Under the pieces are notes generated by a model that saw nothing but the letters and a program-made list of their open reading frames with translations, was not told the origin of the DNA and searched no databases. From the NCBI GenBank assembly GCA_031969915.1, contig DALYJJ010000070.1:1-31100 (forward strand): 31,100 bases of DNA. The letters run 5' to 3'. This document shows, piece by piece, positions 22,915 through 31,100 of the stretch; position 1 is the first letter of the stretch, and each line of letters opens with the position of its first letter. The translations under genes and the position numbers were made by a program. This DNA comes from DALYJJ01 sp031969915 (lineage in GTDB: Bacteria; Acidobacteriota; Terriglobia; Bryobacterales; Bryobacteraceae).

Positions 22915-24156
22915 ATGAGCGACGTCATCGTTCCCAATCCGCCCGAAGTCGCGGCCGACGGCCAGACGGACGGGCAACCCTCCGCCGGCACGACGCGGCG
23001 CATGACCCTCAACATGGGTCCTCAGCATCCTTCCACGCACGGTGTCCTGCGTGTGGTGCTGGAACTGGACGGCGAGACGATCACCAAAGCTGTGCCCGAC
23101 ATCGGCTTTCTGCATACGGGCATCGAAAAGCAGTTCGAAGCGCGCACCTGGCAGCAGGGCGTTACGCTCACCGACCGCGTCGATTACCTCGCGAACCTCT
23201 CGAACAACCTCTGCTACGCGCTCGCTGTCGAGAAGCTGTTGCAGTTGGAGATCCCGCCCAAGGCGCAGTGGATCCGGGTGCTTCTGGCCGAACTGACGCG
23301 CATCAACAGCCACCTGGTGTGGTTGGGGACGCACGCGCTCGACATCGGCGCGATGACCGTCTTCTTCTATTGCTTCCGGGAGCGCGAAGACATCCTGCGG
23401 ATCTTTGAGATGTTCTCCGGCCAGCGGCTGATGACCAGCTACATACGGCCCGGCGGACTGGCACTGGAACCGCCGCGCGGCTGGGACAAAGCCGTGCGCA
23501 AGTTCATCGACGCGTTTCCCGAGAAGGTCGACGAGTACGAGAACCTGCTCAACAAGAACCCGATTTTCCTGGAGCGCACGAAGAAGGTCGGCTTCGTTCC
23601 TCTCGACGTGCTGCTCGATTGGGGCGTCACGGGCCCGATGATTCGCGGCGCGGGAGTCCCCTGGGACATTCGCAAGAGCGAGCCGTATTCGAGCTACGAG
23701 AAGTTCCAGTTCGAGGTGCCCACCCGGACCGCCAACGACGTGTACGCGCGGTTCCAGGTGCGCATGGAGGAGTTGCGCCAGAGCGCGCGCATCGTCGTGC
23801 AGGCCCTGGAAGGGATGCCCGAGGGCGACTGGCAGGCCAGCGCCTCCCATGTGGTCTTGCCCGAGCGGGAGAAGATGAAGACCCAGATGGAGGCCCTCAT
23901 CTACCACTTCAAGATCGTCACCGAAGGCTACACCGTGCCCGCGGGCGAAGCCTACGCGTGCGTCGAATCGCCGCGCGGCGAAATTGGCTATTACGCCGTG
24001 AGCGATGGAACCAGCAAGCCTTACCGGCTGCACATGCGGACGCCGAGCTTCGGAAATCTCCAGGCGCTCGCCACCATGATCGAAGGCAAGCTGATCGCCG
24101 ACACCATCGCGTCCATGGGCTCGATGGATTTCGTGCTCGGCGACGTGGACCGCTAG
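22915..24156 (+). CDS. nuoD: NADH-quinone oxidoreductase subunit D
   Basis: The product is 413 residues, the 49-kDa subunit that forms the quinone site together with NuoB and NuoH. LNMGPQHPSTHGVLR near residue 35 holds the quinone-headgroup His. HTGIEKQFEARTWQQ, ELTRINSHLVWLGTHALDIG, MTSYIRPGG and VESPRGEIGYY are further signatures. The C-terminal GSMDFVLGDVDR is the expected end. GAGGAG stands upstream of the ATG, 10 bp after nuoC. The first 25 residues (SDVIVPNPPEVAADGQTDG) are a non-conserved leader. Confidence 0.97.
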   Translation: MSDVIVPNPPEVAADGQTDGQPSAGTTRRMTLNMGPQHPSTHGVLRVVLELDGETITKAVPDIGFLHTGIEKQFEARTWQQGVTLTDRVDYLANLSNNLCYALAVEKLLQLEIPPKAQWIRVLLAELTRINSHLVWLGTHALDIGAMTVFFYCFREREDILRIFEMFSGQRLMTSYIRPGGLALEPPRGWDKAVRKFIDAFPEKVDEYENLLNKNPIFLERTKKVGFVPLDVLLDWGVTGPMIRGAGVPWDIRKSEPYSSYEKFQFEVPTRTANDVYARFQVRMEELRQSARIVVQALEGMPEGDWQASASHVVLPEREKMKTQMEALIYHFKIVTEGYTVPAGEAYACVESPRGEIGYYAVSDGTSKPYRLHMRTPSFGNLQALATMIEGKLIADTIASMGSMDFVLGDVDR

Positions 24157-24162
24157 ACCGCC

Positions 24163-24645
24163 ATGACATTCTCACCCGAACTCGACAAGAAGCTGAACGA
24201 CCTGCTGACCCGTTACCCTGAGGGCCGGCAGCGCGGGGCGCTCATCCCGATGCTCATGTTCGCGCAGGACGAAGTGGGGGCCATTACCAGGGAACTCATC
24301 GATGAAGTGGCGCGCCGCTGCGGTGTGACGCCGCTCCAGGTGGATGAGGTGGTGGGCTACTACTCGATGCTGCACAAAAAGCCGCTCGGGAAGTATCACG
24401 TGCAGGTATGCACCAACATCTCCTGCCTTCTGGTGGGCGGCGAGGAGTTGTATGAACACGCCTGCAAGAAGCTGGGCATCGGCCACAAACAGGTGACCGC
24501 CGACGGGCAGTTCTCGCTCGAGGAAGTGGAGTGCATGGGCGCGTGTTCCTGGGCGCCCGCCATCCAGATCGGCTACGACTTCCACCACCATGTCACGCCG
24601 GAGCAGTTCGACCGGTTGATCGACGCGCTCAGGAAGGTTCAATAA
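24163..24645 (+). CDS. nuoE: NADH-quinone oxidoreductase subunit E
   Basis: The product is 160 residues, a thioredoxin-fold subunit of the NADH-input module. It holds the binuclear cluster N1a through Cys83, Cys88 (VCTNISC), Cys124 and Cys128 (CMGAC). The order and spacing (C-x4-C ... C-x3-C) are canonical. It lies 6 bp after nuoD and 6 bp before nuoF. Confidence 0.97.
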   Translation: MTFSPELDKKLNDLLTRYPEGRQRGALIPMLMFAQDEVGAITRELIDEVARRCGVTPLQVDEVVGYYSMLHKKPLGKYHVQVCTNISCLLVGGEELYEHACKKLGIGHKQVTADGQFSLEEVECMGACSWAPAIQIGYDFHHHVTPEQFDRLIDALRKVQ

Positions 24646-24651
24646 GAAGCC

Positions 24652-25971
24652 ATGCTTTACAACGAACCCAGTCCGCTGGAAGTGCGGGTGCTGACTCGCC
24701 GGTTTGAGTTGCCCCACTCGGCTTCGCTCGACACCTACCTTGCTACGGAAGGCTACCAGGCGCTGAGCAAGGCGCTCGAGATGACGCAGGAGCAGATCAT
24801 CGACGAGGTGAAAGCCTCCGGCCTGCGCGGGCGTGGCGGCGCCGGTTTCCCGACCGGAATGAAGTGGGGCTTCGTGCCCCGCCACTCTCCCAAGCCCAAG
24901 TACATCGTCGTCAACGCCGACGAAAGCGAACCCGGCACCTGCAAGGATCGCCTGCTGATTGAGAACGACCCGCACCAGTTGATCGAAGGCGTGCTGATTG
25001 CCGCACGCGCGGTGGGCGCCACGAAAGGCTGGATCTACATCCGGGGTGAGTACCGCTACCTGATCGACATCATGGACAAGGCGTTGGGCGAGGCCTACGC
25101 GCGCGGTTACCTGGGCAAGAACATCCTGGGCCGCGGCTTCGATTTCGATCTCTACACGCACACCGGAGCGGGCGCCTATGAGTGCGGCGAGGAGTCGGCG
25201 CTGCTCGAATCTCTGGAAGGCAAGCGGGGCGTCCCCCGCATCCGCCCCCCGTTTCCGGCGGTCTCAGGGGCGTTTCAGTGCCCCACGATTCTGAACAACG
25301 TCGAGACCTTCTGCGCCGTTCCGCCCATTCTTCTGAACGGCGGCGCGGCCTTCGCGGCCCACGGCACGCCGAAGAACGGCGGTACGCGCCTCTACTGTCT
25401 GAGCGGCCACGTCAATAAACCGGGCGTCTACGAACTGCCCATGGGCTTCAATCTGCTTCGCATGATCAACGAAGTCGGAGGAGGCGTGCGCGGCGGCAAG
25501 AAGCTGAAGGCCGTGATTCCGGGCGGCTCGTCGTGCCCGGTGCTGAAGGCCGACGAGTGCGACCTGCCCATGGACTTCGATTCGCTCATGAAGGCCAAGA
25601 GCATGCTCGGCTCGGGCGGCGTAGTGGTGATGGACGAGACCACGGACATGGTCAAGGCCGCGCTGCGCATCATGAAGTTTTACGCGCACGAAAGCTGCGG
25701 CTGGTGCATTCCGTGCCGCGAGGGCACCACGTGGCTCAAGAAGCTGCTCGCCCGGCTGGACGAAGGGCGCGGCACCAAGGGGGACATCGACCTGGTGGGC
25801 GACCTGTCGAAGAGCATGCTCGGCCGGACCTTCTGCCCGCTGGGCGACGCGGCCGCGATGCCGACGATTTCCATTGTCGAGAAGTTCCGGGACGAATTCG
25901 AAGCGAAGGTGGCGCAGTACGCGGCGGCGGCCGGCGGTTCGGAGCCGCGGCTCGTGTCGCTGGCGCGCTAA
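24652..25971 (+). CDS. nuoF: NADH-quinone oxidoreductase subunit F
   Basis: The product is 439 residues, the subunit that binds NADH, FMN and the tetranuclear cluster N3. GLRGRGGAGFPTGMKWGF (58-75) and GAGAYECGEESALLESLEG (about 172-190) form the FMN/NADH site. The N3 ligands are Cys349, Cys352, Cys355 (ESCGWCIPCREGT) and Cys395 (TFCPLG). No residue is missing. It is followed after 15 bp by nuoG with AAGGGG/AAGGA upstream of that gene. Confidence 0.97.
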   Translation: MLYNEPSPLEVRVLTRRFELPHSASLDTYLATEGYQALSKALEMTQEQIIDEVKASGLRGRGGAGFPTGMKWGFVPRHSPKPKYIVVNADESEPGTCKDRLLIENDPHQLIEGVLIAARAVGATKGWIYIRGEYRYLIDIMDKALGEAYARGYLGKNILGRGFDFDLYTHTGAGAYECGEESALLESLEGKRGVPRIRPPFPAVSGAFQCPTILNNVETFCAVPPILLNGGAAFAAHGTPKNGGTRLYCLSGHVNKPGVYELPMGFNLLRMINEVGGGVRGGKKLKAVIPGGSSCPVLKADECDLPMDFDSLMKAKSMLGSGGVVVMDETTDMVKAALRIMKFYAHESCGWCIPCREGTTWLKKLLARLDEGRGTKGDIDLVGDLSKSMLGRTFCPLGDAAAMPTISIVEKFRDEFEAKVAQYAAAAGGSEPRLVSLAR

Positions 25972-25986
25972 AGGGGATCAAGGATT

Positions 25987-28110
25987 ATGGCCGATCTTGT
26001 GACACTCACGGTCGACGGTAAGCAGATCCAGGCGCCCGCGGGTACGCTCCTGATTGATGCGGCAAAGCGCGCGGGCATTGAGATCCCGGCGTTCTGCTAC
26101 TACGAAGGCTACTCTTTGCAGGCCGCCTGCCGCATGTGCCTGGTGGAAGTGGAGAAGGCGCCCAAGTTGCTCGCCGGCTGCACGCTGCCGGTGGCCGAAG
26201 GCATGGTGGTGCATACGGAATCGCCCGCCGTGGTGCAGGCGCGCAAGTCCACACTCGAGTTCCTGCTCACCAATCACCCGCTCGACTGTCCGGTGTGCGA
26301 CAAAGGCGGCGAGTGCGAACTGCAGGACATGGTGTTCCGTTACGGTGCGGGAGAGAGCCGCTTTACCGAAGTGAAGCACCACGTCGACGAAAAGCAGTGG
26401 TCGCCCCACGTGTACTTCGATGCGCCCCGCTGCATTCTGTGCTACCGCTGCGTGCGCGTCTGTTCGGAAGGCATGGGCGTGGGCGCGCTCGGTGTGGTCA
26501 ATCGCGGCGTGATCTCCGAGATTGCCCCCAGCCACGGCGATCACCTGGAGTGCGACGAGTGCGGCATGTGTGTGGACATCTGTCCGGTTGGCGCCCTGAC
26601 CAGCGGCGCCTATCGCTACAAGACGCGTCCCTGGGAGATGAACCACACCGGGACGATCTGCACCCATTGTTCGAACGGCTGCAAGACGACGCTCGGCATC
26701 CGCAACGGCGAAATCGTCCGCGCCAATAATCGCGACCGCTCCGGCATCAACGGCGAATTTCTGTGCGTCAAGGGCCGGTTCGGCTTCGATTTCAACGGCA
26801 GTCCGGAGCGTCTGACCAGCCCGATGATGCGCGTGAACGGCCAACTGGAACCGGTTTCCTGGTCGCAGGCGCTCTCCGCGGTGGCGAAGAAGTTCGGCGA
26901 AGTGAAGCAGCGCGGCGGGACGTTCGGCGTCATCGGGTCCAACCACACGACGAACGAAGAGAACTACTATCTGCAGAAATTCGTGCGCCAGGGATTGGGG
27001 TCGAACAACATCGACCACTTCCGCACCGGCGACGTGGCGGCCCTGGTGGAGGCGCTCAGCGGATCGAGCGGCACCCTCGCCCGCTTTGACGATTTCTACT
27101 CCACGAAGGCGGCGCTGGTGATCGGCGTGGACCTCGCTCAGCAGCAGCCGCTACTCGCTTTCAAGCTGCGCGAAAACTGGCGCCACAACGGCCTGAAGCT
27201 CTTCGCCGTCACTCCCGGCCCGGTGCGCGAGGACCGCTACGCCGCGAAATCGGCGCGTGCCGAGGCCGGCAGCGAACTCGCCGTGCTCGAAACGTGGCGC
27301 GACGCGCTCACCGCGGCCGGCGAGTTGCTCGTCGTTTACGGCGCAACGGTCAAGGGCGCCGGTGTGCGCGACCTGGTGGCGTTCGGCGCCTCGCTCGGCA
27401 TTCCCGTGAAGTACGTGCCGTTGGTCGATTACTCGAATTCACGCGGCGCGGTGGACATGGGTCTCTTGCCGGAACTGTTGCCGGGCTTCCAGCCTTCCGA
27501 GCAACCCGGCCTGACGGCTCCGGAGATGCTCGCCTCGCCTTCGTTGGACGCTCTGTGGATCATCGGCTCGAATCCCTTCGAGCGGACGCACCCCGCTTCG
27601 CAGCACGCCTTCATCGTCGTCCAGGACTTGTTCCTCACCGAAACGGCGCAGCGCGCGGACGTGGTTCTGCCGGCCGCCTCGGCCTATGAGAAGAACGGCA
27701 CAGTGACCAACGTCACGGGTGAAGTGCAGAGGCTGAAGGCGGCCGCGAAAACCATGGGCGCCAAGCCCGACCTGGAGATCATCGGCCTCATCTCGAAAGA
27801 GATGGGCGTCAGGACAGGCATTTGGACCTCCGATGCGGTCTTCGAGGAAATCCGGAAGACGGTGCACGGGTATAATGTCCCCTTGCCCATCGTCGCCACG
27901 GGCGGGGCGGCGCAAACCGCGCCTGTGAATGGCCGCGTGAAGGTGGAGCAGCGCCCCGGCCTGATCCGCTCCGCGGGCGACACGCTGTACACGTCTGGTT
28001 CGCTGGGGCGCTATTCGAAGGCGCTCACTTCGGTGGTGGAGTACCCCGGGCAGTTGTATCATCCGGCCCGCGGGGTGCCGGTGGCCGAAGAGGCGGAGGC
28101 CAACAGGTAG
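25987..28110 (+). CDS. nuoG: NADH-quinone oxidoreductase subunit G
   Basis: The product is 707 residues, shorter than the 908 of E. coli. The N-terminal ferredoxin-like part carries N1b (Cys37, 48, 51, 65), N5 with its His97 (HPLDCPVCDKGGEC, Cys101, 104, 110), and a two-cluster region with Cys149, 152, 155, 159 and Cys189, 192, 195, 199. The additional N7 motif is present: Cys225-x2-Cys228-x3-Cys232-x27-Cys260, a feature known from only some bacterial complexes. The C-terminal half is a molybdopterin-oxidoreductase-like fold that binds no molybdenum. The protein chains electrons from NuoF towards NuoI, whose gene is absent here. Confidence 0.97.
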   Translation: MADLVTLTVDGKQIQAPAGTLLIDAAKRAGIEIPAFCYYEGYSLQAACRMCLVEVEKAPKLLAGCTLPVAEGMVVHTESPAVVQARKSTLEFLLTNHPLDCPVCDKGGECELQDMVFRYGAGESRFTEVKHHVDEKQWSPHVYFDAPRCILCYRCVRVCSEGMGVGALGVVNRGVISEIAPSHGDHLECDECGMCVDICPVGALTSGAYRYKTRPWEMNHTGTICTHCSNGCKTTLGIRNGEIVRANNRDRSGINGEFLCVKGRFGFDFNGSPERLTSPMMRVNGQLEPVSWSQALSAVAKKFGEVKQRGGTFGVIGSNHTTNEENYYLQKFVRQGLGSNNIDHFRTGDVAALVEALSGSSGTLARFDDFYSTKAALVIGVDLAQQQPLLAFKLRENWRHNGLKLFAVTPGPVREDRYAAKSARAEAGSELAVLETWRDALTAAGELLVVYGATVKGAGVRDLVAFGASLGIPVKYVPLVDYSNSRGAVDMGLLPELLPGFQPSEQPGLTAPEMLASPSLDALWIIGSNPFERTHPASQHAFIVVQDLFLTETAQRADVVLPAASAYEKNGTVTNVTGEVQRLKAAAKTMGAKPDLEIIGLISKEMGVRTGIWTSDAVFEEIRKTVHGYNVPLPIVATGGAAQTAPVNGRVKVEQRPGLIRSAGDTLYTSGSLGRYSKALTSVVEYPGQLYHPARGVPVAEEAEANR

Positions 28111-28113
28111 GAC

Positions 28114-29307
28114 ATGGAATTCTACATCATCACGGGCATCAAGGCGGCGCTCATCGCCTTCGTTCTCCTCACAGCCGCGGCCTACATGGTCTGGCTGGAG
28201 CGCAAGGTGCTGGCTCACATTCAACTCCGGGTGGGCCCCACGCGCGTCGGCCCGCACGGCTTGCTGCAGCCGCTCGCCGATGCCATCAAGCTGCTCACCA
28301 AAGAGGACCTCAATCCGCCGCAGGCAAACACATTCTTTTATCTTCTGGCGCCGTTCCTCGCCGTGATGCTCTCCCTGGTATCGATCGCGGTGATCCCCTT
28401 CGGCCCCGAAGTCGACATTTTCGGATTCAAGACCTATCTGCAACTGACTGACCTGAGCATCGGCGTGCTGGTGGTGCTCGCCGTTTCCTCGCTCAGCGTG
28501 TACGGAGTATCCCTCGCCGGCTGGGCTTCGAACAGCAAGTACGCCCTGCTCGGCGGCCTACGCAGCTCCGCGCAGATGATCAGCTATGAACTGCCGCTCG
28601 CCATGGCGGTGGTGGCCCCGCTGCTCATCCACAATTCGCTCAGCTTCCGGGAGATCGTGAACGCCCAATCGGGCTACTACTTCGGTGTGCTGCCGCAGTG
28701 GAGCATCTTCGCTTCGCCGTTCCCCCAGATCTTCAGCTTCATCTTGTTTCTCATCGCCGCCTTCGCCGAAACCAACCGCGTGCCCTTCGATCTGCCCGAA
28801 GCGGAAAACGAACTGGTGGCCGGCTTCCACACCGAGTACAGCAGCATGAAGTTCGCGGCCTTCTTCACCGCGGAATACATCAATATCCTCACCATCTGCT
28901 GCGTGGCGACGCTGCTGTTCCTGGGCGGTTGGACGCCGCTGTGGTCCGCGGACTACGGCTCGGACCTCGTGCCCGTGCTGCTGCACCTGGCGGCGGCGGG
29001 CATCCTCTTCTTCCACGGCTCGCAGCCCGCCCGGCCCACGGACCGCTACACGTTCCCCGCCGCCGGTGTGGTCTTCGCCGCGCTCGGCCTCACCTTCCTG
29101 ATACCGCCGCTCAAGCCGGTTCTGATCCCCATCTTCTGGTTCGTGGGCAAGACGGTGTTCCTGGCCTTCCTCTTCATCTGGGTGCGCGGCACGCTGCCCC
29201 GCTTCCGATACGACCAGCTCATGCGCTTTGCCTGGACGTTTATGTTCCCGGCCGCGGTGCTGAACCTTCTGGTCACCAGTCTCCTGGTGGCGGTCACCTC
29301 CAAGTAA
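28114..29307 (+). CDS. nuoH: NADH-quinone oxidoreductase subunit H, with inserted region
   Basis: The product is 397 residues; E. coli NuoH has 325. It links the quinone cavity to the proton pumps. Signatures include VWLERKVLAHIQLRVGP, LQPLADAIKLLTKED, SYELPLAM, AETNRVPFDLPEAE and SMKFAAFFTAEY. After LFLGGWTPLW there are about 60 extra residues, roughly 275-337, with two hydrophobic stretches (LVPVLLHLAAAGILFF and AAGVVFAALGLTFLI). The normal end (FWFVGKTVFLAFLF, RFRYDQLM) then resumes. The start is an ATG 3 bp after nuoG with AGG upstream. nuoI should follow, but nuoJ starts 3 bp later. Confidence 0.96.
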   Translation: MEFYIITGIKAALIAFVLLTAAAYMVWLERKVLAHIQLRVGPTRVGPHGLLQPLADAIKLLTKEDLNPPQANTFFYLLAPFLAVMLSLVSIAVIPFGPEVDIFGFKTYLQLTDLSIGVLVVLAVSSLSVYGVSLAGWASNSKYALLGGLRSSAQMISYELPLAMAVVAPLLIHNSLSFREIVNAQSGYYFGVLPQWSIFASPFPQIFSFILFLIAAFAETNRVPFDLPEAENELVAGFHTEYSSMKFAAFFTAEYINILTICCVATLLFLGGWTPLWSADYGSDLVPVLLHLAAAGILFFHGSQPARPTDRYTFPAAGVVFAALGLTFLIPPLKPVLIPIFWFVGKTVFLAFLFIWVRGTLPRFRYDQLMRFAWTFMFPAAVLNLLVTSLLVAVTSK

Positions 29308-29310
29308 GCC

Positions 29311-29808
29311 ATGGACGTCATTCTCTTTCTCGCATTCGCCACGGTCGCCGTTGTCGCCGCGATCAACCTCGTCGTTCAGACGCACCCCATTTCGAGCGCC
29401 CTGTCGCTGATCGGAGTCATGGGCTCGCTGGCCGTCCTCTATTTGTTGCTCGGCGGCGAGTTCCTGGCCGCCGTCCAACTGATCGTCTACGCGGGCGCGA
29501 TCATGGTGCTGTTCGTGTTCGTGATCATGCTGCTCAACGCAGGTGCGGAGCAGCGGCGCGGCAAGTCGATCATCGCCACACTGCTTGGCGTGCCGCTGCT
29601 CGCCGGGTTCCTGGCGCTGGTCGCCTACCTCATCCAGCGCGCGCTGCCCGCCACCGCGCCGGTCACGTTCGGCGCTTTCACCAAGGGCACGCCTCGCGAC
29701 ATCGGCCAGTTGCTGTTCACTCAGTACCTGCTTCCCTTCGAAGTGACCTCGGTGCTGATCCTCATCGCCATCCTGGGCGCCGTCGTGCTGGCGCGGAAGG
29801 AGATCTGA
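29311..29808 (+). CDS. nuoJ: NADH-quinone oxidoreductase subunit J
   Basis: The product is 165 residues with about five transmembrane helices. NLVVQTHPISSALSLIGVM, LYLLLGGEFLAAVQLIVYAG and AIMVLFVFVIMLL identify NuoJ, including the pi-bulge helix with the conserved Tyr-Ala-Gly. The C-terminal tail (EVTSVLILIAILGAVVLARKE) is the expected last helix. It begins 3 bp after nuoH, in the position normally held by nuoI. Its stop codon lies within the ribosome-binding region of nuoK. Confidence 0.96.
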   Translation: MDVILFLAFATVAVVAAINLVVQTHPISSALSLIGVMGSLAVLYLLLGGEFLAAVQLIVYAGAIMVLFVFVIMLLNAGAEQRRGKSIIATLLGVPLLAGFLALVAYLIQRALPATAPVTFGAFTKGTPRDIGQLLFTQYLLPFEVTSVLILIAILGAVVLARKEI

Positions 29809-29812
29809 AACG

Positions 29813-30142
29813 ATGCCCCAGCTTCCGCAGATGATGACTTCGGTTCCGCTTTCCTGGTACCTCATCCTGAGCGCGATCCTGTTCGCGCTCGGAGTCGCGG
29901 GCTTCCTGCTCCGGCGGAACATCATCACCGTGTTCATGTCCATCGAACTGATGCTCAACGCGGTGAACCTGAGTTTCATCGCTTTCTCCTACAAGTGGGG
30001 ACAGCCCGACGGGCACATCTTCTCTTTCTTCGTGATGGTCGTTGCCGCGGCGGAGGCCGCCGTCGGGCTTGCGATCATCCTCACCGTTTTCAAGAACCGC
30101 TCGACGTTGCAGATCGACGACGTGAGCACGCTGAAATATTGA
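29813..30142 (+). CDS. nuoK: NADH-quinone oxidoreductase subunit K
   Basis: The product is 109 residues with three helices. Glu45 (FMSIELMLNAVNL) and Glu81 (VAAAEAAVGLAI) correspond to the essential Glu36 and Glu72 of E. coli, with the same 36-residue spacing. AAGGAG, within the last codons of nuoJ, is placed nine bases before the ATG. Confidence 0.97.
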   Translation: MPQLPQMMTSVPLSWYLILSAILFALGVAGFLLRRNIITVFMSIELMLNAVNLSFIAFSYKWGQPDGHIFSFFVMVVAAAEAAVGLAIILTVFKNRSTLQIDDVSTLKY

Positions 30143-30146
30143 CGCG

Positions 30147-31100
30147 ATGAATCTCTGGCTGATTCCCACCATTCCGCTGATCGGCGCGTTGGCGAACCTG
30201 ACGCTCGGCCGGCGCCTGCCGAAAGCCGCGATCAACGCCATCGCCATCGGCTCCGTGCTCTTCTCCTTTCTTTGGGTGTTAAACGTACTCAACGGCCTCG
30301 GCTCGCTGGAAACGCCGCACGTGGAACGTTACTTCACCTGGATCCAGAGCGGCTCCCTGAACATCGGCTTCGACCTGATGGTCGACCGCCTTACCGCGGT
30401 CATGCTGCTGGTGGTCACCGGCGTCGGCCTGCTCATCCACATCTACGCCACCGGCTACATGGCGCATGAGGGCGGCTACTATCGCTTCTTCGCTTACCTC
30501 AATCTGTTCATGTTCTTCATGCTGATTCTGGTCCTGGCCGCGAACTACCTGGTGTTGTTCGTCGGTTGGGAAGGCGTGGGCTTGTGCAGCTACCTTCTGA
30601 TCGGCTTCTACTTCCTGAAGAAGAGCGCCGGCGACGCGGGCAAGAAGGCGTTCATCGTCAACCGCGTCGGCGACTTCGGCTTCATCCTCGGCATCTTCCT
30701 CATCTTTGGCGCGTTCGGGACCCTCGACTTCGCGGGTGTATTCGCGAAGGCCTCCGGCATGCCCGCCGAAGCGAGCATCGGTGTGCTCACCTTGATCTGC
30801 CTGCTGCTGCTGGTCGGCGCAACGGGCAAGTCCGCGCAGGTTCCCCTGTACGTCTGGCTCCCCGATGCGATGGAGGGTCCGACGCCGGTCTCCGCCCTCA
30901 TCCACGCCGCCACCATGGTCACGGCGGGCGTCTATATGGTTGCCCGCTCTTCGGCGATCTACTCCAAAGCGCCGCTCGCGATGGACGCCGTGGCGATCAT
31001 CGGCCTGGTCACCGCGGTTCTCGCCGCCACCATCGGCATCACGCAGTTCGACATCAAGAAAGTCTACGCGTACTCGACTGTCTCGCAGCTCGGCTACATG
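30147..31100 (+). CDS. nuoL: NADH-quinone oxidoreductase subunit L (C-terminus cut by window edge)
   Basis: The frame is open for 318 codons to the right edge, from the ATG at 30147, 4 bp after nuoK. The start MNLWLIPTIPLIGALANL, VDRLTAVMLLVVTGVGLLIH, YYRFFAYLNLFMFFM, FVGWEGVGLCSYLLIGFY (with the pump Glu) and KSAQVPLYVWLPDAMEGPTP (with the pump Lys) are those of the antiporter-like pump subunit. The complete protein should be about 650 residues and end with the lateral helix. nuoM and nuoN are expected beyond the window. Confidence 0.96.
   Translation, partial: MNLWLIPTIPLIGALANLTLGRRLPKAAINAIAIGSVLFSFLWVLNVLNGLGSLETPHVERYFTWIQSGSLNIGFDLMVDRLTAVMLLVVTGVGLLIHIYATGYMAHEGGYYRFFAYLNLFMFFMLILVLAANYLVLFVGWEGVGLCSYLLIGFYFLKKSAGDAGKKAFIVNRVGDFGFILGIFLIFGAFGTLDFAGVFAKASGMPAEASIGVLTLICLLLLVGATGKSAQVPLYVWLPDAMEGPTPVSALIHAATMVTAGVYMVARSSAIYSKAPLAMDAVAIIGLVTAVLAATIGITQFDIKKVYAYSTVSQLGYM

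Noticed and set aside
28558..29979. Minus-strand frame (473 codons) opposite nuoH-nuoJ
   Set aside because: It is a Glu/Arg/Gln-rich shadow of membrane-protein codons.

Overview
The window is GC-rich chromosomal DNA that most likely comes from an Acidobacteriota bacterium of the Bryobacterales/Solibacter type. The support is a secreted protein with the acidobacterial VWFA-type architecture, a planctomycete-type cytochrome (PSCyt1/DUF1549/DUF1553) gene next to a PQQ-propeller gene, exported Gfo/Idh/MocA sugar oxidoreductases, and a tmRNA tag (ANQQFAYAA) close to the one I remember for Solibacter. No species is assigned. There are no phage, transposase, CRISPR or plasmid signatures, and the only stretch over 300 bp without a protein gene (3541-4003) holds the tmRNA.

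Layout. 1-2154 (-) is a large PSCyt/DUF1549/DUF1553 protein whose C-terminus runs off the left edge. A strong inverted repeat at 2172-2200 separates it from a secreted PQQ beta-propeller gene (2239-3540, -). The tmRNA lies at 3611-3960 (-). An SRPBCC/AHSA1-like gene (4004-4447, -) follows, with a perfect 17-bp palindrome just upstream. 4607-8985 (-) is a two-gene unit: a 1116-residue exported protein of unknown function overlapping or abutting a VWFA-domain protein. 9127-12446 (+) is a tight three-gene sugar unit (Gfo/Idh, sugar-isomerase-like TIM barrel, Gfo/Idh) with export signals. murA and a small coupled membrane gene occupy 12455-14163 (-). A GT-C-like polytopic membrane protein is at 14253-15719 (+).

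15726-20895 (-) carries a C-terminal-processing protease (S41), guaA overlapping it by 4 bp, thiC with its own -10 box, and a small methyltransferase-like remnant. A merR-family gene (21004-21519, -) with a good sigma-70 promoter and a thiS gene (21627-21827, -) come next.

From 21881 to the right edge is a long respiratory complex I operon on the + strand, with a clear TTGACA/TATATT promoter: nuoA, C, D, E, F, G, H, J, K and the start of L. The genes are separated by 2-29 bp. nuoB and nuoI, which encode the Fe-S subunits carrying N2 and N6a/N6b, are absent from their usual places between A and C and between H and J. Without them the complex cannot pass electrons to quinone, so they should be encoded elsewhere.

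The most unusual points are the missing nuoB/nuoI, an enlarged NuoH, a GMP synthase with a eukaryote-like expanded C-terminal domain, the unknown 1116-aa/VWFA pair, a perfect palindromic operator candidate, and several genes whose -10 box is only 7-12 bp from the start codon, which suggests leaderless or near-leaderless mRNAs.
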